This document shows, piece after piece, positions 1-8,276 of a stretch of 15,134 bases of DNA. Numbering within the stretch: the first letter of the stretch is position 1; each line of letters begins with the position of its first letter. The DNA comes from an uncultured Oscillospiraceae bacterium. Lineage in GTDB: Bacteria; Bacillota; Clostridia; Oscillospirales; Oscillospiraceae. The position numbers and the translations under genes are program-made. Under the pieces are notes generated by a model. That model saw nothing but the letters and a program-made list of their open reading frames with translations. It had not been told where the DNA came from and did not search any database. Where the stretch lies: NCBI GenBank assembly GCA_944385595.1, contig CALWXY010000071.1, positions 1-15,134 on the forward strand. Reading direction: 5' to 3'.

Positions 1-987
1 GAGCAGGAGACCGGCGGCAACGCCGCATATTATTTTATACGGCAGCTTGTTTTTGCTGTGGGCGGCGTTCTGGCTATGTTCATATGCTCGAACCTGCCCA
101 CAGTGTTTTACAGGCGCATATCCTGGCTCACGCTCGGCGCATCCGTGGTGCTGCTGGCCCTCGTGCCGGTGATAGGCGTGAGCGCGGGCGGCGCGCAGCG
201 TTGGATAAGCCTCGGCTTTATCAGCTTCCAGCCGTCCGAGATTGCGAAAATCGCCGTGGTGCTGGTGTTTGCGAACATGATTTGCGCATTCGGGCCGAGG
301 ATGGCGACATTCAGATATGGCATACTTCCGTTTGCCGCCATACTCGCCGTCATAGTGGGTCTGCTGCTTTTGCAGCCGCATATCTCGGCCTCGATAATCA
401 TACTCGGCATAGGCGCCGTGATGATGTTCCTCGGCGGCGCGAGACTGTACTGGTTCATAGGCGGCGCGGCGGTAGTGGGCGCCGCGGGCGTGGTGGTCAT
501 CACCAGCTTCGCGCACGCCTCGTCGCGCATCACCGCCTGGCTCGACCCCTTTGCAGACGCGACGGGCAAGGGCTGGCAGACAATACAGTCGCTCTACGCC
601 ATAGGCTCCGGCGGACTGCTGGGGCTCGGCCTCGGACAGAGCCGCCAGAAATATCTGTACCTCCCGGAGGAGCACAACGACTTCATCTTCTCCGTCTGGT
701 GCGAGGAGATGGGCTTCATAGGCGCGCTGCTGCTCGTGCTGCTGTTCGCGCTGCTCATAATCCGGGGCTACTGGATAGCCATGCACTGCCGCGACAAATA
801 CAGCGCCCTCGTCTGCGCGGGACTCACGACTCTGCTCGCAATGCAGGTGCTGCTGAACATGGCGGTGTGCACGAACCTCGTGCCGTGCACCGGCATATCG
901 CTGCCGTTTTTCAGCTACGGCGGCACGGCTCTGCTAATACAGATGGCGGAAATGGGCATCATACTGGGTATATCGCGTAAAAAATAG
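1..987 (+). CDS. ftsW: FtsW, septal peptidoglycan glycosyltransferase (5' end missing)
   Basis: SEDS-family integral membrane protein that polymerises lipid II into septal glycan strands with its partner class B PBP. The reading frame is open from base 1, so the N-terminus (roughly the first 45-60 residues by family comparison, an estimate) lies upstream; 328 codons are visible. Family marks seen: GAQRW followed by FQPSEIAK (about 190-250), the WLDPF...GWQ stretch (538-577), PEEHNDFIF (664-690) with the Asp at 679-681 aligning with the SEDS catalytic aspartate, and the C-terminal TGISLPFFSYGG motif (about 890-923). Many hydrophobic helices alternate with short loops. RodA and SpoVE are the same family; position directly before murG in a dcw cluster favours FtsW. 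A hairpin and a promoter separate it from murG. Confidence 0.93.
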   Translation, partial: EQETGGNAAYYFIRQLVFAVGGVLAMFICSNLPTVFYRRISWLTLGASVVLLALVPVIGVSAGGAQRWISLGFISFQPSEIAKIAVVLVFANMICAFGPRMATFRYGILPFAAILAVIVGLLLLQPHISASIIILGIGAVMMFLGGARLYWFIGGAAVVGAAGVVVITSFAHASSRITAWLDPFADATGKGWQTIQSLYAIGSGGLLGLGLGQSRQKYLYLPEEHNDFIFSVWCEEMGFIGALLLVLLFALLIIRGYWIAMHCRDKYSALVCAGLTTLLAMQVLLNMAVCTNLVPCTGISLPFFSYGGTALLIQMAEMGIILGISRKK

Positions 988-1002
988 CCGTTAAATCATT
1001 AA

Positions 1003-1041
1003 AATCGCGGGAAATACTTGAAATTTCCGCGATTATTTCTT
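1003..1041 (+). terminator. Hairpin between ftsW and murG, possible weak terminator
   Basis: Inverted repeat: arm 1003-1015 pairs with arm 1023-1034 (12 base pairs with one bulged G at 1011), loop about 1016-1022, followed by the T-rich stretch ATTTCTT (1035-1041). The stem is good but the T-run is broken by a C, so termination is probably partial. Its loop and 3' arm overlap the -35 box and spacer of the promoter annotated at 1018-1046. Confidence 0.55.
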
Positions 1042-1046
1042 AAAAT
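1018..1046 (+). promoter_or_regulatory. Candidate sigA promoter for murG
   Basis: TTGAAA (1018-1023), 17-base spacer, TAAAAT (1041-1046): five of six matches to each consensus box at the ideal spacing. The predicted start of transcription is near 1053, leaving a leader of about 40 bases before the murG start at 1093. This would let murG-murA-ftsQ be transcribed independently of ftsW. Confidence 0.55.
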
Positions 1047-1092
1047 AATTCTTTGTTCGCAGCCGCCTGCGCTGCGGGAAGGATTGAATAAT

Positions 1093-2211
1093 ATGAGATT
1101 TCTGTTTACCTGCGGCGGTACTGCCGGACATATCAACCCGGCGCTCGGCGTCGCCGGAAAAATACGCGAGCTTATGCCCGACGCGGAGATTCTCTTTGTC
1201 GGCGCAAATGGCAATATGGAGACGGAGCTGGTGCCCCGCGCCGGCTACGACATAGTCACGGTCAGGATAACGAACCTCAGCCGCAGCCTCAAGCCCAAGA
1301 TGATAGTGCACAACCTCAAAACCGTCCGCAACGTATTCACAGCGACGGCGGAGGCCAAGCGCATCATCCGCGAGTTCAAGCCGGACGTCGCCATCGGCAC
1401 CGGCGGCTACGTCTGCTACCCCGTGCTCTCCGCCGCCGCGAAGCTCGGCGTGCCTACGGCGGTGCACGAGTCCAACGCCGTGCCCGGCCTCACCACCAAA
1501 ATGCTCGCCGGGAAGGTCGACAAAATCCTTGTCGGCTTCGAGGACGCCAGAGAGAATTACGCGAATAAAGACAAGGTCTGCGTCACCGGCACGCCGGTGC
1601 GCTGCGAGTTCGCCTCGCTCGACAAGATTCAGGCCAAGGAGGAGCTGGGCATACCCGTTGAGCGCCCGCTGGTCGTCTCCGTATGGGGCTCGCTGGGCTC
1701 CGACCACATGAACAAGACCATGGCGGATCTCATCTGCATGATGCCGGAGGGCGAGTTCTCGCTCATCCACGCCACCGGCAAGCGCGGCTACCGGCCGTTC
1801 ATGCAGAAGCTCAAGGCCGCCGAGGCCGTCGGCAAGGACGGCGTCGACGTCCGCGAGTATATCTACGATATGCCGACGGTCATGGCCGCCGCCGACCTCA
1901 TACTCTGCCGCGCCGGGGCGTCCACGCTCTCGGAGCTCGCCATACTCGGCAAGCCCGCGGTGCTCATACCCTCGCCGAACGTGACGAACAACCACCAGGA
2001 GAAAAACGCCCGCGTCATGGAGAACGCCGGAGCCGCCAGAGTGCTGCTCGAGGGCGAGTTCTCCGCCGAGAGCCTGCTCGGCGACATCTCGACCTTGCTG
2101 GCCGACCCCGTCACCCTCGAGGCCATGTCGAAGAACATGCTCGCCCAGGGCAATTCCCACGCCGCGGACGAGATTGCGTCCATAGTCCTCGGCCTCGCCG
2201 AGTCCAAATAA
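1093..2211 (+). CDS. murG: MurG, lipid II synthase (GlcNAc transferase)
   Basis: Peripheral membrane glycosyltransferase (GT28, GT-B fold) that moves GlcNAc from UDP-GlcNAc onto lipid I to make lipid II. The protein is 372 residues, normal for the family. Visible motifs: glycine-rich loop GGTAGH (residues 8-13), GTGGYVCYP (102-110), HESNAVPG (125-132), WGSLGSDHMN (198-207, the second glycine-rich loop, with Trp where GGS is usual), RAGAST (273-278) and NNHQEKNA (299-306) for nucleotide-sugar binding. The start is the ATG at 1093 because GGGAAGGA (1076-1083) sits upstream at good spacing and the protein then begins at the conserved MRFLFTCGGT; an upstream in-frame TTG at 1018 is the -35 box. 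Its stop is 63 bases before murA. Confidence 0.96.
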   Translation: MRFLFTCGGTAGHINPALGVAGKIRELMPDAEILFVGANGNMETELVPRAGYDIVTVRITNLSRSLKPKMIVHNLKTVRNVFTATAEAKRIIREFKPDVAIGTGGYVCYPVLSAAAKLGVPTAVHESNAVPGLTTKMLAGKVDKILVGFEDARENYANKDKVCVTGTPVRCEFASLDKIQAKEELGIPVERPLVVSVWGSLGSDHMNKTMADLICMMPEGEFSLIHATGKRGYRPFMQKLKAAEAVGKDGVDVREYIYDMPTVMAAADLILCRAGASTLSELAILGKPAVLIPSPNVTNNHQEKNARVMENAGAARVLLEGEFSAESLLGDISTLLADPVTLEAMSKNMLAQGNSHAADEIASIVLGLAESK

Positions 2212-2213
2212 TT

Positions 2214-2243
2214 CTGACACCCCGCCCGCGCACCGCATAGTAT
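2214..2243 (+). promoter_or_regulatory. Weak candidate promoter before murA
   Basis: CTGACA (2214-2219), 18-base spacer, TAGTAT (2238-2243), then a 31-base stretch to the murA start. The -35 matches five of six and the -10 four of six. It could be chance in a gap that is otherwise consistent with read-through from murG. Confidence 0.25.
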
Positions 2244-2274
2244 GGAGTGAATTCAGCTGTGCGGAGGAGATAAG

Positions 2275-3519
2275 ATGGATATATGGCGAATCAGGGGCGG
2301 AAAAAGTCTCAGAGGAGAGACGGATGTGCAGGGCGCGAAAAACGCCGTCCTGCCGATACTGGCGGCCTCAGTGCTCACCGGCTGCAGAACCGGGCTGGAT
2401 AACTGCCCGGATTTGCGCGATGTCGACGGCTCGGCGGATATACTCCGCTGCCTCGGCTGCCGGGTGACGCGCAGCGGCCGCAGGATGTACATAGACTCCA
2501 CCGGGGAGCTGTCGTGCTCAATACCACATGAGCTGATGGCGGGTATGCGCTCCTCGGTGATATTCCTGGGCGCTGTGCTCGCGCGCTGCGGCGAGGCCGT
2601 GATGGCCATGCCCGGCGGCTGCGAGCTGGGGCCGAGGCCCATAGACCTCCACCTCGCCGCCCTGCGCGAGATGGGCGCCGAGATAAGCGAGAGCGGCGGG
2701 AACATAGTCTGCCGCTGCCCAAAGCTGCGCGGCGCGAGCATCAATCTCGCGCTGCCGAGCGTCGGGGCCACGGAGAATATCATGATAGCCGCCTGCCGCG
2801 CCGACGGCGCGATGGTCATAACCAACGCCGCCAGAGAGCCGGAGATCTGCGACCTCGCCGAATATCTGCGAAAAATGGGCGCGAATATCCGCGGCGACGG
2901 CAGCAGCACAGTGGTGATTGACGGCTTCTCGCCCAGAGGCGAGGTCAGCCACTCGGTGATGCCGGACCGCATCGCGGCGGCGACATGGCTGTGCGCCTGC
3001 GCGTCCGCCGGGGGCGAGATAAAAGTGTGCGGCGCGCTGCCTGAGCACCTCGTCCCGGTGACGAGGGCCCTTGGCGAGATGGGCTGCCGCCTTGGGTTCT
3101 GCGGCGACGGCATCGCCATATCAGCGCCAAGCCGCCTGAGAGCGCCGCGGCCGATTGCGACTAAGCCCTACCCGGGCTTTCCGACGGACGCGCAGGCCCT
3201 GCTCATGGCCGCCACGCTCAAGGCCGAGGGCACCTCGGTGTTCACCGAAAACATGTTTGAAAGCCGCTTCCGCCACGTGCCGGAGCTGCGCCGCATGGGC
3301 GCGGAGATCAGCACGGAGGGGCGGGTCGCGATAGTGCGCGGAGTGCCGAAGCTGCACGGCGCGCCGGTCACGGCCACGGATCTGCGCGGCTCGGCGGCGC
3401 TGCTCATAGCCGCTCTCGGCGCCGAGGGCGAGACGGTGCTGCACGACTCCGGCCATCTGCGCCGGGGCTACGAGGAGCCTGCGGAGGTGCTCTCCGCGCT
3501 GGGCGCTGAAATTCACTAG
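2275..3519 (+). CDS. murA: MurA, UDP-GlcNAc 1-carboxyvinyltransferase
   Basis: Cytoplasmic EPSP-synthase-family enzyme for the first committed peptidoglycan step: enolpyruvyl transfer from PEP to UDP-GlcNAc; the target of fosfomycin. 414 residues, typical length. Key residues are visible: QGAKNAVLP with Lys22 and Asn23, the catalytic-loop cysteine in MPGGCELG (Cys116, equivalent to E. coli Cys115), PGFPTDAQA carrying the general-base aspartate, and the C-terminal RRGYEE whose arginine corresponds to the conserved DRGYE arginine; the preceding Asp is replaced by Arg here. The cysteine rather than aspartate at 116 predicts fosfomycin sensitivity of this enzyme. Strong ribosome binding site GGAGGAGA at 2263-2270. 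Firmicutes often carry a second paralogue elsewhere, so MurA1 versus MurA2 is not settled. Confidence 0.94.
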   Translation: MDIWRIRGGKSLRGETDVQGAKNAVLPILAASVLTGCRTGLDNCPDLRDVDGSADILRCLGCRVTRSGRRMYIDSTGELSCSIPHELMAGMRSSVIFLGAVLARCGEAVMAMPGGCELGPRPIDLHLAALREMGAEISESGGNIVCRCPKLRGASINLALPSVGATENIMIAACRADGAMVITNAAREPEICDLAEYLRKMGANIRGDGSSTVVIDGFSPRGEVSHSVMPDRIAAATWLCACASAGGEIKVCGALPEHLVPVTRALGEMGCRLGFCGDGIAISAPSRLRAPRPIATKPYPGFPTDAQALLMAATLKAEGTSVFTENMFESRFRHVPELRRMGAEISTEGRVAIVRGVPKLHGAPVTATDLRGSAALLIAALGAEGETVLHDSGHLRRGYEEPAEVLSALGAEIH

Positions 3520-3534
3520 ATAAGGGAGAAGCTT

Positions 3535-4275
3535 ATGCCAGGCACACAGGACAACAGACCGCGCGGAGGACAGAGGAGACGGCGGAGATTCAATCCGCTG
3601 CCTTTTGTCCTCGTCTGCGCGGCTATGATTATTTTGGTCAGCTTTTTGTTCCGCGTCAGTACCATACAGGTCACCGGCAGCACCGTGTATACCAACGAGG
3701 AGATAATATCCGCCTCCGGCATACAGGCGGGGGACAACCTGTTTTTCATAAACAGCTCCACCGCCGGCAGCCGCATCACCTCAAAGCTGCCCGCTGTCGA
3801 TAACGCCCAGGTCGAGCGTATATTGCCGAACAAGATACAGATAAATATAGTCGAGAGCAGCTCCATAGCCTATATCAACATATCGGGCGAATACTGGAGC
3901 CTCGACCACAGCCTGCGCTATCTTGAGCGCATAGACGAGGCCGCAGCTGCGGACAAAATCGAGATTCGCGGCATAGACGCTGGCAGCCCCATCATAGGCA
4001 GTCAGGTCGAGAGCGAGAGCGCCGAGGCCGTCTCAAACGCGCTGGAGAAGCTCGGCAGCTACGGTATGCTGCCATACGTCAGCTGGCTTGAGCTGCGCGA
4101 GGACGGCTCCATTGAGTTCGATTACAATGACCGCTTCACCGTGCGTATGCCGCTCTCGGACGATTTGGACTACAATATCCAGAAACTGCTCTCCGCCGTG
4201 AGCCAGCTCAGCCCCGGCGACAGAGCCCTGCTCGACCTCACGATAGACGATAAAGTGCACTTTATACCGCGATGA
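3535..4275 (+). CDS. ftsQ: FtsQ/DivIB cell-division protein
   Basis: Bitopic divisome protein that scaffolds FtsL/DivIC and FtsW with its PBP at the septum. 246 residues: a basic cytoplasmic tail with five consecutive arginines (14-18), one membrane helix at about 22-39, then a POTRA domain (about 40-108; STIQVTGSTVYTNEEII is the typical opening, with VERILPNKIQINIVE as its closing strands) and an FtsQ/DivIB beta domain. GGGAG (3524-3528) supports the ATG at 3535, 15 bases after murA's stop, so it is co-transcribed with murA. Sequence identity in this family is low; the call rests on architecture plus position before ftsZ. Firmicute members are often called DivIB. Confidence 0.88.
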   Translation: MPGTQDNRPRGGQRRRRRFNPLPFVLVCAAMIILVSFLFRVSTIQVTGSTVYTNEEIISASGIQAGDNLFFINSSTAGSRITSKLPAVDNAQVERILPNKIQINIVESSSIAYINISGEYWSLDHSLRYLERIDEAAAADKIEIRGIDAGSPIIGSQVESESAEAVSNALEKLGSYGMLPYVSWLELREDGSIEFDYNDRFTVRMPLSDDLDYNIQKLLSAVSQLSPGDRALLDLTIDDKVHFIPR

Positions 4276-4331
4276 GGCGTGCGGTTTGAGTTTAAATTCA
4301 TATTTGGTTCACATAATAATCAAAAAAAGCA

Positions 4332-4360
4332 TTGACCTGCATACAAATCCGTTATAAAAT
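4332..4360 (+). promoter_or_regulatory. sigA-type promoter for ftsZ
   Basis: TTGACC (4332-4337), exactly 17 bases, TAAAAT (4355-4360), each box five of six to consensus, in an AT-rich island within GC-rich DNA. The predicted start is near 4367, giving a leader of about 75 bases to ftsZ. It supplies ftsZ separately from the upstream cell-wall genes. Confidence 0.72.
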
Positions 4361-4441
4361 TAGGAATGATAAGCTTGGAAATTATCCACCGGTGCCGCTG
4401 CTGCGAGTTGCCGGATAAAAAAATAATGGGAGGCAACAAAT

Positions 4442-5569
<1,128 letters not shown>

Positions 5570-5581
5570 AACTGCATGACA

Positions 5582-5618
5582 AAACCGCCAGGCCGTTTGG
5601 CCTGGCGGTTTTTCTTTT
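5582..5618 (+). terminator. Strong rho-independent terminator after ftsZ (bidirectional)
   Basis: Perfect 13-base-pair stem (5582-5594 with 5599-5611), loop GTTT, followed by a T-rich run to 5618. Read on the minus strand the same stem is followed by TTTT, so it can also end the convergent 8207-to-5621 unit. Confidence 0.93.
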
Positions 5619-5620
5619 GC

Positions 5621-6583
5621 TCATTTTTTCGTTATCAGGCGGTAGCCCGGTTTGAAATCTGAGAGCGACCTGCCCTTTATGTGCAGCTCGTAGACCGTCT
5701 CGTCGTTTTCCGAGAAATCCGCCCAGACGATCTCGCGCCCGTCGCGGTAGATGTGGGAGAGCTTGCAGTCGAACAGGGGAGAGCCGCCCTCGTCGACGCA
5801 GGCGACCCTGTCGCCTCTGGCGACGGTGCCCTCGACGACAACGCCGGAGAGAATCGCGGAGCCGTTCACCTCATCGCGCGCGGCCTCGATGCGCATGGTG
5901 CCGGGCACGCGGGCAGAGCGCGGCTTGAGCGCGTTGTCGGGGGCGATAAGCATGCTCTCGAACACGACCCGCAGCTCGTCAAGCCCGTCCATATCGGCGG
6001 GGAGGGAGACGCTGCCGGAGTAATCCTTTTTCGTCTGCGCGGAGAGGCAGGTGAACTGGACGAGCAGATAGCCGCCCTTCTCCTGCATTTTCGTGACCTT
6101 AACGATGTGGTGGGCGTATCTGTCGTAGGGGGGATTGTCCAGCACATCGAGCACGGCGTTGGAGGATATGCAGAACTCCAGCGCACGCTCTTTTTTGCTG
6201 CCGCCGAAGCGGCTTATGCGCGCGTTTTTGCCGGAGGGCAGCGCCTTCTGCTCGTATATGGCCTCGAACGCGGAGGCGTTGTAGTCGAACATCCAGAGCT
6301 CGCCGCCGTCGTCGAGGTAGAAGGTGAAGGCGCGCATGGCGCACTTGGGCGAGGAGCTGCGCAGGAAGCTCCACAGCATGACGGCGCTGGGGCAGCCGAT
6401 GATGAACAGCGACAGCGTGGTGAGCGAGTGGGGGACGTATCCGTAGGTGCGTCTGGCAAACATGAAAATCAGGAAGAACACCGCCACCGAGCAGACGACG
6501 GTGGTGGTCACATACAGCGAGACCAGCGCCTGCGGCACAGGCGGCTTGACGGGTTTGTCATATCTCCATATCTTCTTATCCAT
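5621..6583 (-). CDS. Membrane protein with EF-Tu domain 2-like C-terminal barrel, function unknown
   Basis: Not recognised as a named gene. 320 residues from the preferred start. Two membrane helices lie at about 19-43 and 53-74 with RRTYGYVPHS between them, then a soluble mixed region (about 85-225) beginning FTFYLDDGGELWMFDYNA. The last ~90 residues (about 228-315) follow the pattern of translation-GTPase domain 2: SGVVVEGTVARGDRVACV, then DCKLSHIYRDG, then ELHIKG, then DFKPGYRL, echoing the EF-Tu G-V-x2-G-x-V-x3-G-D and L-x-G...G-x-x-L spacing. No GTPase motifs are present. ATG 6583-6581 is chosen over the GTG two codons earlier because CCTCC (plus strand 6593-6597; GGAGG on the coding strand) is 9 bases from it but only 3 from the GTG. 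It starts 16 bases after the ABC-F gene, so the two are probably one transcript. Confidence 0.8.
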   Translation of the reverse strand: MDKKIWRYDKPVKPPVPQALVSLYVTTTVVCSVAVFFLIFMFARRTYGYVPHSLTTLSLFIIGCPSAVMLWSFLRSSSPKCAMRAFTFYLDDGGELWMFDYNASAFEAIYEQKALPSGKNARISRFGGSKKERALEFCISSNAVLDVLDNPPYDRYAHHIVKVTKMQEKGGYLLVQFTCLSAQTKKDYSGSVSLPADMDGLDELRVVFESMLIAPDNALKPRSARVPGTMRIEAARDEVNGSAILSGVVVEGTVARGDRVACVDEGGSPLFDCKLSHIYRDGREIVWADFSENDETVYELHIKGRSLSDFKPGYRLITKK

Positions 6584-6599
6584 GCCCACGAACCTCCGC

Positions 6600-8207
6600 T
6601 CAGTATTTTTCGGTCTCTGTTCTGCCCATGATGTTCATGTACTCATCATAGGTGACGCGCCTGTCTATGCAGCCGTCCTCCGTGAGCTCGATGATGCGGT
6701 TTGCGACCGTCTGGGTGAGCTGGTGGTCGTGGCTGTAGAAGATGATGTTGTAGGGGAAGGCCTCCATGCCGTTGTTGAGGGCGGCGATGCTCTCGAGGTC
6801 GAGGTGGTTGGTGGGCTGATCGAACATCAGAACGTTGGCGCCGGAGAGCATCATCTTGCTGATCATGCAGCGCACTTTCTCGCCGCCGGAGAGAACCTTG
6901 ACCTTCTTGTATACCTCGTCGCCGGAGAAGAGCATTCTGCCGAGGAAGGTGCGGAGATAGCTCTCGCGCTTGTCGGTGGAGAACTGGCGCATCCAGTCGA
7001 TGAGGTCGTAGTCGCAGTCGTCAAAGTAGTGGCTGTGATCCTTGGGGAAGTAGGCCTGAGTTGTGGAGACGCCCCACTTGACGGTGCCCTCGTCCGGCTC
7101 AAGCTCGCCGGCGAGGATTTTGAACAGGGTGGTAATAGCAATCTCGTTGGCGCTGATGAGGGCGATTTTGTCATCCTTGCCCATGATGAAGCTGACCTTG
7201 TTTAGAACCTTGACGCCGTCGACAGTCTTGGAGACCTCGGTGACGAACAGCCTGTCCTTGCCCGGCTCGCGCTCGGCTTTGAAGCCGACCCAGGGGTAGC
7301 GGCGCGAGGAGGCGGGCATCTCCTCAATGCTGATTTTCTCAAGCAGCTTGCGGCGGCTGGTGGCCTGGCGCGACTTCGACTTGTTGGCGGCGAAGCGCGC
7401 GACGAAGGTCTGCAGCTCTTCAATCTTCTGCTGAGCCTTTTTATTCTGGTCTTTGATGAGCTTCTGGATAAGCTGGCTGGATTCGTACCAGAAGTCGTAG
7501 TTGCCGACGTACATCTTGATTTTGCCGTAGTCGATGTCGACAATATGGGTGCAGACGGTGTTGAGGAAGTAGCGGTCGTGGGAGACTATGAGCACGAGGC
7601 CCTCGTAGTCGAGCAGAAAGTCCTCCAGCCAGACGACGGAGGCAAGGTCGAGGTTGTTGGTCGGCTCATCCATAAGGATGATGTCGGGGTTGCCGAACAG
7701 GGCCTGCGCGAGCAGGACCTTGACCTTCTGGCGGCCCTCAAGCTCGGACATCTGCTTGTCGTGGAGATCCACGGGTATTCCCAGACCCTGAAGTATACGC
7801 GAGGCGTCGGACTCAGCCTCCCAGCCGCCCAGCTCGGCGAACTCCTCCTCAAGCTCGGCGGCGCGGATGCCGTCCTCGTCGGTGAAGTCCTCCTTATTGT
7901 AAATCTCGTCTTTTTCCCTGCCGCAGTCGTAGAGACGCTTGTTGCCCATTATGACGGTGTCCATGACGCTGAACTCGTCGTACATGTTCTGGTCCTGCTT
8001 GAGGACGGACATGCGCAGCTTGGGGTCTATGTAGACGTGGCCGGTGGTGGAGTCGAGCTCGCCGGAGATTATGCGCAGGAAGGTGGATTTGCCGGCCCCG
8101 TTCGCGCCGATGATGCCGTAGCAGTTGCCGGTGGTGAACTGGAGGTCGACTTTGTCGAACAGCTTGCTGCTGCCGTATTGCAGGCTGAGGTTTTCAACAG
8201 TTATCAT
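6600..8207 (-). CDS. ABC-F family ATPase, YbiT-like, with degenerate second ATP site
   Basis: Soluble ribosome-associated ATPase type: two fused ABC domains and no membrane segments, 535 residues. Domain 1 (about 1-230): Walker A GANGAGKST (34-42), signature region SELEGRQKVKVLLAQ (154-168), Walker B LMDEPTNNLD (178-187) with catalytic Glu181, H-switch SHDR (209-212). A charged linker (about 245-300; KKAQQKIEELQTF...RQATSRRK) matches the P-site-tRNA interaction motif region. Domain 2: the Walker A position reads SANEIAITT (352-360), with Lys replaced by Ile358; signature LSGGEKVRC (439-447); Walker B MFDQPTNHLD (461-470) with Gln464 in place of Glu; H-switch SHDH. Family knowledge links ABC-F proteins to translation or antibiotic protection; the YbiT-like layout suggests housekeeping translation rather than resistance. 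AAGGAG lies 7 bases before the ATG. Confidence 0.93.
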   Translation of the reverse strand: MITVENLSLQYGSSKLFDKVDLQFTTGNCYGIIGANGAGKSTFLRIISGELDSTTGHVYIDPKLRMSVLKQDQNMYDEFSVMDTVIMGNKRLYDCGREKDEIYNKEDFTDEDGIRAAELEEEFAELGGWEAESDASRILQGLGIPVDLHDKQMSELEGRQKVKVLLAQALFGNPDIILMDEPTNNLDLASVVWLEDFLLDYEGLVLIVSHDRYFLNTVCTHIVDIDYGKIKMYVGNYDFWYESSQLIQKLIKDQNKKAQQKIEELQTFVARFAANKSKSRQATSRRKLLEKISIEEMPASSRRYPWVGFKAEREPGKDRLFVTEVSKTVDGVKVLNKVSFIMGKDDKIALISANEIAITTLFKILAGELEPDEGTVKWGVSTTQAYFPKDHSHYFDDCDYDLIDWMRQFSTDKRESYLRTFLGRMLFSGDEVYKKVKVLSGGEKVRCMISKMMLSGANVLMFDQPTNHLDLESIAALNNGMEAFPYNIIFYSHDHQLTQTVANRIIELTEDGCIDRRVTYDEYMNIMGRTETEKY

Positions 8208-8214
8208 TTAATGG

Positions 8215-8248
8215 CTCCTTAAAAATCGTAACTCGTAATATTGTAGCA
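8215..8248 (-). promoter_or_regulatory. Extended -10 promoter and ribosome binding site for the ABC-F gene
   Basis: On the minus strand TGC-TACAAT (plus coordinates 8248-8240) is an extended -10 element with five of six matches in the box; no convincing -35 sits 17 bases upstream. The predicted start is near 8233. The ribosome binding site AAGGAG is at 8220-8215. Confidence 0.5.
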
Positions 8249-8276
8249 CATATCACAGAGTTTTGGTAGTGCAATT

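Noticed and set aside
1018..1092. Upstream TTG start for murG
   Set aside because: It lies in the hairpin/promoter, has no ribosome binding site, and the conserved MurG N-terminus begins at the ATG at 1093 behind GGGAAGGA.
1033..2238. Long open frame (about 400 codons) antisense to murG, and similar ones antisense to ftsZ (4382-5305) and nikC (13342-14451)
   Set aside because: Low-complexity Arg/Ala/Gly/His-rich products with no ribosome binding site; typical by-products of GC-rich codon bias opposite a clear gene.
4382..4418. TTATCC/GGATAA inverted repeat in the ftsZ leader
   Set aside because: Only six base pairs around a 25-base loop; not convincing as a regulatory RNA element, and no riboswitch signature seen.
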